Part shown: piece after piece, positions 17,504 through 26,175 of the stretch | Numbering within the stretch: position 1 is the first letter of the stretch | Layout: every line of letters begins with the position of its first letter | NCBI RefSeq assembly: GCF_030811215.1 | Contig: NZ_JAUSQM010000001.1 | Coordinates: 3,816,001-3,880,000 of the forward strand | Reading direction: 5' to 3' | DNA length: 64,000 nt | From: Nocardioides massiliensis | GTDB taxonomy: Bacteria > Actinomycetota > Actinomycetes > Propionibacteriales > Nocardioidaceae | Program-made: the position numbers and the translations under genes | Notes under the pieces: model-generated | What the model was told of the DNA's origin: nothing | Database searches by the model: none | What the model saw: only the letters and a program-made list of their open reading frames with translations

Positions 17504-18685
17504 ATGTTGCTGCCTGAGCCCCGAGGCGCCCTGAGCGAGGCCCTCTTCGCCGCCCTGCGCACCAGTCCCCGGTCGCCTGTCGATGCCTCGGTCGAGGCGT
17601 TGTGCGCCGAGGCCGGCCTCGACGACGCCACCCTTGCACTGTGGGTGCTGCACGAGCTCTCCTACCGCGGCTTCGACGACGTCGACGACGCCGCCGAGTG
17701 GGACCTCGGCGCGCTGGCCGTGCGGCGCCGCCTCGAGGACGACCTCGAGGCGCGGATGCGGGAGCGCTGGGCGGCGGCCGACCCGCGTCCCGACACCGGC
17801 GACCTGGCCGCCGACCTGTTCAGCTACATCGAGAACTTCCAGGGACCCTCGCTCGCGCGGTTCGTGCAGACCGACGCCACCCGCGACCAGGTCCTGGAGC
17901 TGTTGCGCTGGCGTTCGATCTACCACCTCAAGGAGGCCGACCCGACCGCCTGGGTGATCCCTCGGCTCCCCGTCCGGGCGAAGGCCGCGCTGGCGGAGCT
18001 GCAGTACGACGAGTACGGCGGCGGCAACCCCAACCGCCTGCATCAGAACCTCTTCACCCGTGGCATGCGGGCTGTCGGGCTCAACGAGAAGTACGGCCGC
18101 TACGTCAACGAGGCACCCACGGAGTTCCTCGAGATGAACAACGCGCTGTCCATGCTGGGCCTGCACCGGCGGCTCCGGTCGGCGTCGCTGGGCCACCTGG
18201 CGGCGTTCGAGACCACCAGCTCCGAGCCGTCGCGCCGGATCGCCCAGGGGCTGCGCCGCCTGGAGCTGGCCGAGGAGCTCGCGGAGTACTACGACGAGCA
18301 CGTCACCGCCGACGCCGTCCACGACCAGCTCGCGGTCCGGTCGATCTGCGGCACGCTGGTCGAGGACGAGCCCGACCAGGCCGAGGAGGTCTTCTTCGGA
18401 GCCTTCGTCTGCATGGACATGGAGTCACGCGCGGCCCACGCCGCGTTCGCCCGATGGGGGGGTGTCGGCATGAGCGAGGCGCCGACCTACCCCCACGCCG
18501 ACGTCGAGATCTGCGCCGGCGGACCGATGCTCGTGCGCAACGCGGGCTCGATCCGGGACTCCGACGGGACGGTCCACGAGGTCGACAAGCCGATCGTCGC
18601 GCTCTGCCGCTGCCTGAAGTCGTCGATCAAACCGTGGTGCGACGGCACCCACAAGCTGCTGCCGCCCGACAAGCGCCCGGCTTGA
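17504..18685 (+). CDS. Haem-oxygenase-like iron protein fused to a CDGSH iron-sulfur domain
   Basis: The 393-residue protein has two parts. Residues about 60-310 are all-helical and match iron-containing redox enzymes of the haem-oxygenase-like fold, with acidic and histidine positions such as EYGGGNPNRLHQ and EYYDEHV. Residues about 330-393 form a CDGSH domain with Cys368, Cys370, Cys379 and His383 in CRCLKSSIKPWCDGTH, the mitoNEET-type [2Fe-2S] ligand set. A diiron-type oxidase or monooxygenase with its own electron-transfer cluster is plausible. It appears monocistronic. Confidence 0.75.
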   Translation: MLLPEPRGALSEALFAALRTSPRSPVDASVEALCAEAGLDDATLALWVLHELSYRGFDDVDDAAEWDLGALAVRRRLEDDLEARMRERWAAADPRPDTGDLAADLFSYIENFQGPSLARFVQTDATRDQVLELLRWRSIYHLKEADPTAWVIPRLPVRAKAALAELQYDEYGGGNPNRLHQNLFTRGMRAVGLNEKYGRYVNEAPTEFLEMNNALSMLGLHRRLRSASLGHLAAFETTSSEPSRRIAQGLRRLELAEELAEYYDEHVTADAVHDQLAVRSICGTLVEDEPDQAEEVFFGAFVCMDMESRAAHAAFARWGGVGMSEAPTYPHADVEICAGGPMLVRNAGSIRDSDGTVHEVDKPIVALCRCLKSSIKPWCDGTHKLLPPDKRPA

Positions 18686-18701
18686 CGGTGGGTCGGCCGG
18701 G

Positions 18702-19361
18702 TCAGCTGCGGCAGCTCGGGACGCGGTCGACCCGCATCAGCGCACCCCGCGGGAACCGGCGCGTGTCGGTGTGGACGAGGTCCTCGGCGTACGCCGCCAG
18801 CTCGTCGGCGAGCGTCTCGACCTGACCTTCGGGACCGAGCTGGAGGATCGCGGAGCCACCCGGCATCAGCGCCTTGGCGATCACCTGCAGGCACAACCGG
18901 GCGATGACCAGGCCGTCGTCGCCGCCGTCGATCGCGGTGACGGGGTCTTCGGGGAACCGGCCGATCTCGGCGTGCCGCACCCACGGCGGGTCGGCGACCA
19001 CCAGCGCGAACTCCTCGCCATCGGCCACCGCCTCCTCCAGGGGACGGTTGCGGATCTCGACCTGGGAGGCGAGACCGGCGCACTCGGTGTTGAAGCGGGC
19101 GTTGACGCAGGCGATCTCCGAGCGGTCCACGCACACGAGGTCGCGCCCGCTGCCCAGGACGGAGAGCAGCCCGATGTGGCCGGCGCCCGAGCACAGCTCG
19201 AGGACCCGGCCGGCCGGCGCGTCGAGCAGGATCTCGGCCGCCCACTCCGACTGAGCGGTGGTCCAGGGCCGCGGACGGATCACGCCCTCGCTGAAGGTGA
19301 TGTCCAGCGGGCCGAAGGCGATCGTCTCGGTGGCGCCCATCGGCGCGCGCAGCGTGGTCAC
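18702..19361 (-). CDS. Class I SAM-dependent methyltransferase
   Basis: The 219-residue protein has the SAM-binding motif VLELCSGAGHIGLLS, an acidic ribose-binding residue in LVCVDRSEIA, and VVADPPWV, the (D/N)PPW motif of enzymes that methylate an amide or exocyclic nitrogen in RNA, DNA or release factors. The target is unknown. It is convergent with the CDGSH gene and divergent from the stress-type SDR. A GTG at 19361 is used; an ATG at 19340 is an alternative. Confidence 0.75.
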   Translation of the reverse strand: MTTLRAPMGATETIAFGPLDITFSEGVIRPRPWTTAQSEWAAEILLDAPAGRVLELCSGAGHIGLLSVLGSGRDLVCVDRSEIACVNARFNTECAGLASQVEIRNRPLEEAVADGEEFALVVADPPWVRHAEIGRFPEDPVTAIDGGDDGLVIARLCLQVIAKALMPGGSAILQLGPEGQVETLADELAAYAEDLVHTDTRRFPRGALMRVDRVPSCRS

Positions 19362-19454
19362 GCGTCCCTCATACCCGGCGCCGGAGGACTCATGCCCGGG
19401 CGCGACGCGGGGTACGACCCCCGCACGGCGTACGTGCCCAACGAGAGGATCACC

Positions 19455-20294
19455 ATGAGCCAGCCAGAGCAGACCCAGGACTTCCCCGGCGACCAGCGGC
19501 GGATGGAGCCGGTGCCGGACTGCGGGGAGAGCTCCTACCGCGGCTCCGGGAAGCTGACCGGCAAGGTCGCGGTCATCACCGGCGCCGACAGCGGCATCGG
19601 CCGCGCCGTCGCGATCGCCTACGCCCGGGAGGGCGCGGACGTGCTCATCTCCTACCTCGACGAGCACGAGGAGGCCGAGGAGGTGGCCGGTCTCGTCCGG
19701 GACGCAGGGCAGCGCGCCGTCCTGGTCGGCGGCGATCTCAGCGCCCCGGCACAGTGCCGCGAGGTGATCGACACCGCCGTCCGCGAGTTCGGCAGGATCG
19801 ACGTGCTCGTGATCAACCACGCCTTCCAGATGTCGCGCGAACGGCTGGAGGACATCCCCGACGAGGAGTGGGACTTCACGATCAACACCAACCTGTCGGC
19901 GATGTTCCACCTCACCAAGGCGGCGCTGCCCCACATGGGCGAGGGCAGCGCCATCATCGGCAGCTCGTCGGTCAACTCCGACTCCCCCAACCCCACACTC
20001 GCGCCGTACGCCGCCACCAAGGCCGCCATCGCGAACTTCTGCGCCTCGCTCGCCCAGATGCTCGGTGACCGCGGTATCCGGGTCAACAGCGTCGCACCCG
20101 GCCCGATCTGGACCCCGCTGATCCCCTCCACGCTCCCGGCCGAGGCCGTCGGCAGCTTCGGTGAGAACACCCCGCTGGGGCGCCCCGGGCAGCCGGCCGA
20201 GCTCGCCCCGGTCTACGTGCTGCTGGCCTCCGACGAGGGCAGCTACGTCTCCGGCGCCCGGGTCGCCGTCACGGGTGGTCGCCCGATCCTGTGA
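19455..20294 (+). CDS. SDR oxidoreductase, YghA/general-stress type
   Basis: The 279-residue protein has the extended N-terminus of the YghA/YdaD branch of SDRs, then VAVITGADSGIGRAVAIAYA, the catalytic Ser region IIGSSSVNSD and YAATKAAIANF. This branch is often induced by general stress. It sits between a methyltransferase and a large catalase. An isolated GGGTAC at 19410 resembles a sigma-F/sigma-B -10 box, but no matching -35 was seen. Confidence 0.85.
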   Translation: MSQPEQTQDFPGDQRRMEPVPDCGESSYRGSGKLTGKVAVITGADSGIGRAVAIAYAREGADVLISYLDEHEEAEEVAGLVRDAGQRAVLVGGDLSAPAQCREVIDTAVREFGRIDVLVINHAFQMSRERLEDIPDEEWDFTINTNLSAMFHLTKAALPHMGEGSAIIGSSSVNSDSPNPTLAPYAATKAAIANFCASLAQMLGDRGIRVNSVAPGPIWTPLIPSTLPAEAVGSFGENTPLGRPGQPAELAPVYVLLASDEGSYVSGARVAVTGGRPIL

Positions 20295-20308
20295 CGTGAC
20301 CCCGTGGC

Positions 20309-20336
20309 GGTTTCCCCGGGCCCACCGCGCGGGTAC
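20309..20336 (+). promoter_or_regulatory. Sigma-F/sigma-B-like promoter for the catalase gene
   Basis: GGTTT at 20309-20313 and GGGTAC at 20331-20336 are separated by 17 bp, matching the actinobacterial stress-sigma consensus GTTT-N15-17-GGGTA. The -10 ends 34 bp before the catalase ATG, a fitting distance. Confidence 0.5.
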
Positions 20337-20370
20337 GCCCGCACTCCCGACCGCCGCGCGAAGGAGCACC

Positions 20371-22615
20371 ATGGATCCCGCAGACATCGTCCGTCGTACC
20401 GCTGAGCGGTTGTTGAGCGAGGGCGACACCCCGCCCGACGTCCCCGGCGCACCCGCCTCGGGCACGCCGACGCTGGCCGAGCCGACCGAGCCCCGCGAGC
20501 CCCTGCCGCCGAAGGGCGACCAGGCCGCACCGGCCGGCCGCTCGGCGACCGGCGGCGAGGTCGGACCGGCCGACGCGCGCCACCAGCAGGGCGCCTTCCT
20601 CACGACGGCCACCGGCACCCGGGTGAGCAACACCGACCGCTCGCTGAAGGCGGGTGAGCGCGGGCCCACCCTGCTGCAGGACCACCACCTGCGCGAGAAG
20701 ATCACCCACTTCGACCACGAGCGCATCCCGGAGCGGGTCGTGCACGCCCGCGGCGCCGGTGCACACGGGGTCTTCGTCGGCTACGGCACGGCCGAGACGG
20801 TGACGAGTGCGGCGTTCCTCGCCAAGGACGTCGAGACCCCGGTCTTCACCCGGTTCTCGACCGTGCTCGGCAACCGGGGCTCCGCCGACACGGTGCGCGA
20901 CACCCGCGGGTTCGCCACGAAGTTCTACACCTCCGAGGGCAACTTCGACCTGGTGGCCAACAACATCCCCGTCTTCTTCATCCAGGACGGCATCAAGTTC
21001 CCCGACGTCGTGCACGCGGCGAAGCCGCACCCCGACCGCGACATCCCGCAGGCCCAGAGTGCCCACGACACCTTCTGGGACTTCGTCTCGCTGCACACCG
21101 AGGCCCAGCACCACACGATGTGGAACATGTCCGACCGGGGCATCCCGCGGTCCTACCGGATGATGGAGGGCTTCGGCGTCCACACGTTCCGGCTCACCAA
21201 CGCCGAGGGCGCCACCTCGCTGGTGAAGTTCCACTGGAAGCCCGAGCTCGGCGTCCACTCCCTCACCTGGGAGGAGGCGCAGATGCTCGGCGGCATCGAC
21301 CCCGACTACCACCGCCGCGACCTGGCCGACGCGATCGAGGCCGGCGCGTACCCGTCCTGGGAGCTGGGCATCCAGGTCTTCCCCGACACCCCGGACCAGT
21401 TCTTCGAGGGCATCGACCTGCTGGACGCGACGAAGATCGTGCCCGAGGAGTTGGCGCCGGTGCAGCCGATCGGACGGCTGACGCTGCACCGCAACACCAC
21501 CAACTTCTTCGCCGAGACCGAGCAGATCGCCTTCCACGTGGGCCACCTCGTCCCGGGCATCGACGTCACCGACGACCCGCTGCTGCAGACACGGCTGTTC
21601 TCCTACGTCGACACCCAGCTGAGCCGGCTGGGCGGACCGAACTACAACCAGATCCCGGTCAACCGCCCGCACGTGCCCGTCAACGACATGTTCCGCGAGG
21701 GCTTCCACCAGCACGCGGTGCACGCCGGCGTGGCGCCGTACCAGCCGAACTCCCTCGACGGCGGGTGCCCGTTCATCCCGGGGGCGGGCGACCGGCCGTT
21801 CGTCGAGTTCCCCGCCGAGGTGCCCGCCGCCCGCAAGGTGCGCGAGCTGCCGGCGTCGTTCGACGACCACCTCAGCCAGGTGCGGATGTTCTGGCACAGC
21901 CTCTCGCCCGTCGAGCAGCAGCACACGATCCACGCCTACACCTTCGAGCTGGGGCAAGTGCTTCGAGCAGGCGATCAAGGAGCGGCAGGTGGCGCTGCTC
22001 GCCGAGATCGACCGCGACCTCGCCACCGCGGTCGCCACCGGCCTGGGGCTCGCCGTGCCCGACAGCGCCCCCGAGCCGCCGCGGATGACCAGCCCGGCCG
22101 TGAGTCAGATCGGCAAGGAGTGGCCGGTCGACGGCCGCATGGTCGGCATCGTGGTCGACCCCGACGACGCCGGGGCGCTCGCGGAGATCGCCGCCATCCG
22201 TACCGCGCTGCGCGGCAAGGGCACGCTCCCGCTGATCATCGCCTCCCGCGGCGGCATGCTCGCCGACGGACTCCCCGTGCAGCGCACCTTCGACACCGCC
22301 CGCTCGGTCGAGTTCGACGCGCTCATCGTGCTGTCGGCCCCCAGCCGTGCGGCGACCGCGCCGTTCGACGCCCGCGACCTCGCCGATCCGAGTAGCCCAC
22401 TCGATCCTCGGGTACGCCTTCTCGTCGAGGAGTGCTTCCGCCACTCCAAGCCGATCGTCGGTTGGGGCGCGGGTGCCGACCTGCTGCGGTCGTTCCGACT
22501 GGAGCAGGTGCCCGGTGTCGTGGCGGCCACATCGGCCGACCAGGTCACCGAGGAGGTGCTGGCGATGCTCGCCAAGCACCGCGTGTGGGAGCGAGAGGAA
22601 GGGAGCACGGCATGA
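20371..22615 (+). pseudogene. katE: Large-subunit catalase, katE-type, with a +1 frameshift
   Basis: The combined reading frames encode about 747 residues, the normal size of HPII-type catalases. The core has the distal-His segment PERVVHARGAGAHGVF, NNIPVFFIQDGIKFPD and the proximal Tyr segment RLFSYVDTQLSRLGGPNYNQ. The C-terminal part (MVGIVVDPDDAGALAEIAAI onward) is the DJ-1/flavodoxin-like domain of large catalases. The frames join at a run of four G at 21951-21954; three G would give the expected ELGKCFEQAIKERQVALLAE. As written, frame 1 runs on to 22395 with a nonsense tail. It is either a sequencing error or a real truncation that leaves the haem domain intact. The true stop overlaps the next ATG. 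Confidence 0.85.
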
Positions 22616-22716
22616 CCGAGGAGAACCCGAAGAAGTTCATGCAGCCCACCGTCGTGGTGGCGCTGTTCGTGACCGTCTTGGCGATCATGCTCGTCATCGG
22701 GCTCGTGGTTCTGTGA
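22612..22716 (+). CDS. 34-residue single-pass membrane peptide
   Basis: The peptide MTEENPKKFM plus a hydrophobic segment of about 22 residues rich in Val, Ile and Leu forms one membrane helix with a short, charged N-terminus. Its ATG overlaps the catalase stop, and its TGA overlaps the GTG of the FAD/Rieske gene, so the coupling on both sides supports real translation. No family recognised. It could anchor or regulate the redox proteins beside it. Confidence 0.6.
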   Translation: MTEENPKKFMQPTVVVALFVTVLAIMLVIGLVVL

Positions 22717-24161
22717 GCCAGCGTCCGTCCTGGTGGTCGGTCCACCGCCCCGCCGCGCCGACCGCCTCCCCCGAGCCCGTCCCGGAGCGGGCCGAGGTGG
22801 TCGTCGTGGGCGGTGGGCTGACCGGTCTCACCACCGCGCTGCAGCTGTCCAAGGCCGGCGTCCGGGTCGTGGTCCTGGAGGCCCACACCCTGGGCGCCGG
22901 CACCACGAGTCGCAGCACGGCCAAGGTCAGCCTGTTGCAGGGGTCGCGGTTCTCCGAGATCTCGCGGTGGCAGTCCGTCGAACGGCTGCGGCAGTACGCC
23001 GAGGCCAACCGCGAGGGCCAGGCCTGGCTGCGCCGGTTCTGCCTCGAGCACGACGTCCCGTGGGACGACCGGGACGGCTTCACCTACGCCAACACCGACG
23101 CCGGGCTGCGCATGCTCGAGAAGGAGCTGTCGGCCAGCAACGCAGCCGGCATCCCGGTGGCGTGGGCGCAGACCCCCGAGCTGCCGTACGACGTCCGCGG
23201 CGCGATCCGGCTCCCCGACCAGGGCCAGGTCGACCCGGTGGCGATGATCGCCGCCCTTGCCGACCAGGCGCGCGCCCACGGCGTGGTCGTGGTGGAGGGG
23301 ACCCGGGTGCGCTCGGTGGGTCATCGCCGCCCGGTCCTCGTCGAGACCGAACGCGGCGACATCCGGGCCGACACCGTCGTGCTCGCTACCGGCATGCCGA
23401 TCCTGGACCGCAGCGCGGCGTTCGCCCGCATGAAAGCCGAACGCTCCTACACCGTCGCGCTGAAGGCTCCGGACCTCGCGGTGCGCGGGCAGTACCTCTC
23501 CGTGGATCCCCCGTCGCGCTCGCTGCGCTCGACGGTGGGTGCCGAGGGCACGCCGGTGCTGCTGGTCGGCGGCGCGGGGCACGGTACCGGCCGCTCGGTG
23601 CCGACCTCGCGCCACGTCGAGCAGCTCACCTCCTGGGCCGCGGAGCACTTCCCCGGCGCCTCGCCGGTGACGTCGTGGTCCGCGCAGGACTACGCCCCCA
23701 CCCGCGGTCTGCCCCACGTCGGTCCCGCGCTTCCCCGCCTGCCGGGCGTCCTCGTCGCCGGTGGGTTCGCGAAGTGGGGGTTCACCAACGGCGTCGCCGC
23801 CGCCCTGGCACTCACCGCCCGGATCACCGGCGGACAGGTGCCGTGGGCCGAGGCCTTCGACCCGTGGCAGGTCGCCGACCTCCGCACGACACCGCGCGCC
23901 GCCCAGCACAACGCCGAGGTCGGCCTGGCGATGGGGCGCGGCGTCGTCCACGTCGTGCGCAACCGCCGCCGCGGACCGATCTGCACCCATATGGGTGGCG
24001 CCCTCACCTGGAACGACACCGAGCGCAGCTGGGACTGCCCCTTGCACGGGTCCCGCTTCGCCGCCGACGGCGAGGTGCTCGACGCTCCCGCCACCTGCGG
24101 CCTGCGTCGCGTGCCGACGCCACCGACCGGATCCACCGACCCGACCGAAGGAGCACAGTGA
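22713..24161 (+). CDS. FAD-dependent oxidoreductase with C-terminal Rieske domain
   Basis: The 482-residue protein starts with a dinucleotide-binding motif VVVVGGGLTGLTTALQLSKAG of the DAO family. It ends with a Rieske [2Fe-2S] domain whose ligands are Cys424-x-His426 and Cys442-x2-His445 in CTHMGGAL and CPLHGSRF. It oxidises an amine or similar donor and could pass electrons through the Rieske centre. It is coupled to the catalase and small membrane peptide genes, and H2O2 made by flavin oxidation would be removed by the catalase. Confidence 0.87.
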   Translation: MSQRPSWWSVHRPAAPTASPEPVPERAEVVVVGGGLTGLTTALQLSKAGVRVVVLEAHTLGAGTTSRSTAKVSLLQGSRFSEISRWQSVERLRQYAEANREGQAWLRRFCLEHDVPWDDRDGFTYANTDAGLRMLEKELSASNAAGIPVAWAQTPELPYDVRGAIRLPDQGQVDPVAMIAALADQARAHGVVVVEGTRVRSVGHRRPVLVETERGDIRADTVVLATGMPILDRSAAFARMKAERSYTVALKAPDLAVRGQYLSVDPPSRSLRSTVGAEGTPVLLVGGAGHGTGRSVPTSRHVEQLTSWAAEHFPGASPVTSWSAQDYAPTRGLPHVGPALPRLPGVLVAGGFAKWGFTNGVAAALALTARITGGQVPWAEAFDPWQVADLRTTPRAAQHNAEVGLAMGRGVVHVVRNRRRGPICTHMGGALTWNDTERSWDCPLHGSRFAADGEVLDAPATCGLRRVPTPPTGSTDPTEGAQ

Positions 24162-24391
24162 TGAGCGATCAGGAGAAGGGCCAGGTCTCGGAGGTCTCGT
24201 CGATGGATGACGCCGGTGAGGAGATCACGCCCGGCGACGCCGTCGCCGGACACCCCACCCAGGCCGGTGACGACGGACCCCAGGAGGGCAGCGCCGGACC
24301 CGACGCGACCCCGCGCGAGCAGGCCGACACACCGGACGCCCCGGGCCGCGACGAGCGGGCGGAGCGCGGCTCGGACCGCCAGTCAGGCTGA
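24161..24391 (+). CDS. Small acidic disordered protein
   Basis: The 76-residue product is rich in Asp, Glu, Gly, Pro and Gln and has no hydrophobic core, so it is probably disordered. It follows the FAD/Rieske gene directly and has a ribosome-binding site (AAGGAGCA) just before the ATG. Its 3' end overlaps the convergent glycosyltransferase by 9 bp. Function unknown. Confidence 0.55.
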   Translation: MSDQEKGQVSEVSSMDDAGEEITPGDAVAGHPTQAGDDGPQEGSAGPDATPREQADTPDAPGRDERAERGSDRQSG

Positions 24392-25204
24392 GTCGTCGGC
24401 GCGACGCCAGCCGTCGCCGTCGCGGACGACGTGGCCGGTGCGCTCGAGGGCCTCGAACCAGCCCTGCATCGGCCACGTCCCCCACCGGCGATAGAAGAGC
24501 GCCCCGTGGCGCACCAGGTCCGCCAGGTGCTCCACCGGCGGGTCCGAGACCGGATGGTGCTGGTGGTAGGCCCGTGCCGAGCCCTCCCACCCCAGGTCGA
24601 GTCCCGCGGCCACCACGAGCCGCGCGAAGTCGGTGTCCTCGCCGCCGTACCCGTCGTACTCCTCGCAGAAGCCACCGACCTTCTGCCACGCTTCCGCGCT
24701 GAGCGCGAACGACAGCGACCAGAAGTGGTCGACGGTGGCGTCCGTACGCCGCTCCCCCGGCTGCGGCGCGGGCCGGGCGGGGTGCGGGTCATCCAGCGCC
24801 GCGACCTCGCTCGGGTTCAGTCTGTCGGCCTCGGGTGGGAGATAGGTGACCGGCCCGAGCCACACCGTCGCGGGGTGCTCGTCCACCGCCGCGGCGTACG
24901 CCGTGACGAGGTCGGGACCGGCGATGCAGTCCACGTCGAGCAGCACGACGACATCGACCTCCCGGTCGAGCAGCCACGCGACACCGGTGTTGCGGGCCTT
25001 GGCCAGCGGCAGCCGCTCGGTGAGCGGGAGGTGCACCACGTCGCGGTGCAGCCCGTCGACGTCCGCAGCCTCGATGTCGGGGTCCCCCATGGCGACCACG
25101 ACGTAGGCATCGGGTCGACGGCTCCCTGCGGCCAGGCTCGTGTGCTGGCGGGCGAGGTGGCGGTGCCGACCACGGGCGAGGGTCACCACGCCGACCCGCC
25201 CCAT
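24383..25204 (-). CDS. Glycosyltransferase family 2-like (galactosyltransferase C-domain)
   Basis: The 273-residue GT-A protein has the metal-binding DVD in VVVLLDVDCIAGPDL and GYGGEDTDFARLV, the acceptor-side motif of the GT7-C domain. It has no membrane segment and likely works on the cytoplasmic side of the membrane. It is the last of four glycosyltransferase genes on this strand, with a TGATG junction to the gene before it. Confidence 0.85.
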   Translation of the reverse strand: MGRVGVVTLARGRHRHLARQHTSLAAGSRRPDAYVVVAMGDPDIEAADVDGLHRDVVHLPLTERLPLAKARNTGVAWLLDREVDVVVLLDVDCIAGPDLVTAYAAAVDEHPATVWLGPVTYLPPEADRLNPSEVAALDDPHPARPAPQPGERRTDATVDHFWSLSFALSAEAWQKVGGFCEEYDGYGGEDTDFARLVVAAGLDLGWEGSARAYHQHHPVSDPPVEHLADLVRHGALFYRRWGTWPMQGWFEALERTGHVVRDGDGWRRADDSA

Positions 25205-26175
25205 CAGCAGATCTCCCGCACGAGCGCGGCGAACCGGGTGGCCGCCTCGCCGTCGCACCACCGCTTCCAGTCGGCGCCGGGCAGTGCCGCGACCCGGTCG
25301 AGCAACGCGGCCCATCCGTGGTCGGGCCACTGTCCGAGGACCGCGACCGGCAGACCTGCGGGGGTGAGGGCGCGCGCGGTGGCCCACTGCTCGTCGTGGG
25401 GGCGCTCCTGCGGGAGCACGACGGCGGGGCGGCGCGCGGTCGCGACGTCGGCCAGGGCCCCCTCGCCGGCGTGCGTCACGACGACGGCAGCTCGCGCCAG
25501 CACCGGCGCCGGGTCCGCGACCCAGTCGCCGATGCCCGGCGCGAGCACGGTCCAGCTCCACTCGGGGGTCTGCGCCTGCGCCGCTGCCAGGTCGGCCGGT
25601 CCCACGCCATGACCACCCGCCCCGAGCAGGACCGTGACCGCGCGCGCATCGGCCGCCGCGTCGGTGCCGGTCAGTCCGGACAGCGCCCCCAGCGGCCGGA
25701 TGCGCGCAGCGAGGTCCTCGGGCACCCCCTCGACCGGCGTCCGGATGTGGTCGGGCCAGAAGCCGACGAGGGCGTCGGCGAGCGTGAGCCCGCGCAGGTG
25801 CGCGACGTCGCCGCGGTGACCGGGTAGGACGACACCCACGGTGCGGACGCCGTGCAGGCGCGCGAGCTGCAGGACCTCCATCGAGACGTCGACCACGAGC
25901 GCGTCGGGTGCCGCATCGGCGATCCAGGCCGAGATCGCGGCCATCCGGTCCCGGTGGCCCGGGTGCCCCACGGGCGCCCAGTGCAGCTGACCGTGAGCGG
26001 TCGAATCGACCATGCGGCCGCTGTCGTCGGCGGCGAGCCGCACCCAGTCCCCGCGCCAGTCGTCCGGCCGCGGCAGGGTCGACAGCCCGGTGACCGGTCC
26101 GTCCCAGACCGACGCCAGAGCCCGCGCGCGGCGTAGGTGGCCGCGCCCGACATGGTGGACGTAGTAGCCGATCAC
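25204..26175 (-). CDS. MurG/UGT-like glycosyltransferase
   Basis: The 323-residue GT-B protein begins IGYYVHHVGRGHLRRARAL, a glycine/histidine-rich loop found in GT28 and related enzymes. It ends with the nucleotide-sugar site VVVTHAGEGALADVATARRP, followed by PQERPHDEQ. The GTG start at 26175 overlaps the previous stop. Donor and acceptor are unknown. Confidence 0.78.
   Translation of the reverse strand: MIGYYVHHVGRGHLRRARALASVWDGPVTGLSTLPRPDDWRGDWVRLAADDSGRMVDSTAHGQLHWAPVGHPGHRDRMAAISAWIADAAPDALVVDVSMEVLQLARLHGVRTVGVVLPGHRGDVAHLRGLTLADALVGFWPDHIRTPVEGVPEDLAARIRPLGALSGLTGTDAAADARAVTVLLGAGGHGVGPADLAAAQAQTPEWSWTVLAPGIGDWVADPAPVLARAAVVVTHAGEGALADVATARRPAVVLPQERPHDEQWATARALTPAGLPVAVLGQWPDHGWAALLDRVAALPGADWKRWCDGEAATRFAALVREIC

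Noticed and set aside
21949-21962. Programmed frameshifting in katE
   Set aside because: No slippery site with a stop codon or stimulatory structure was recognised, and KatE is not known to use it. An extra G is simpler.
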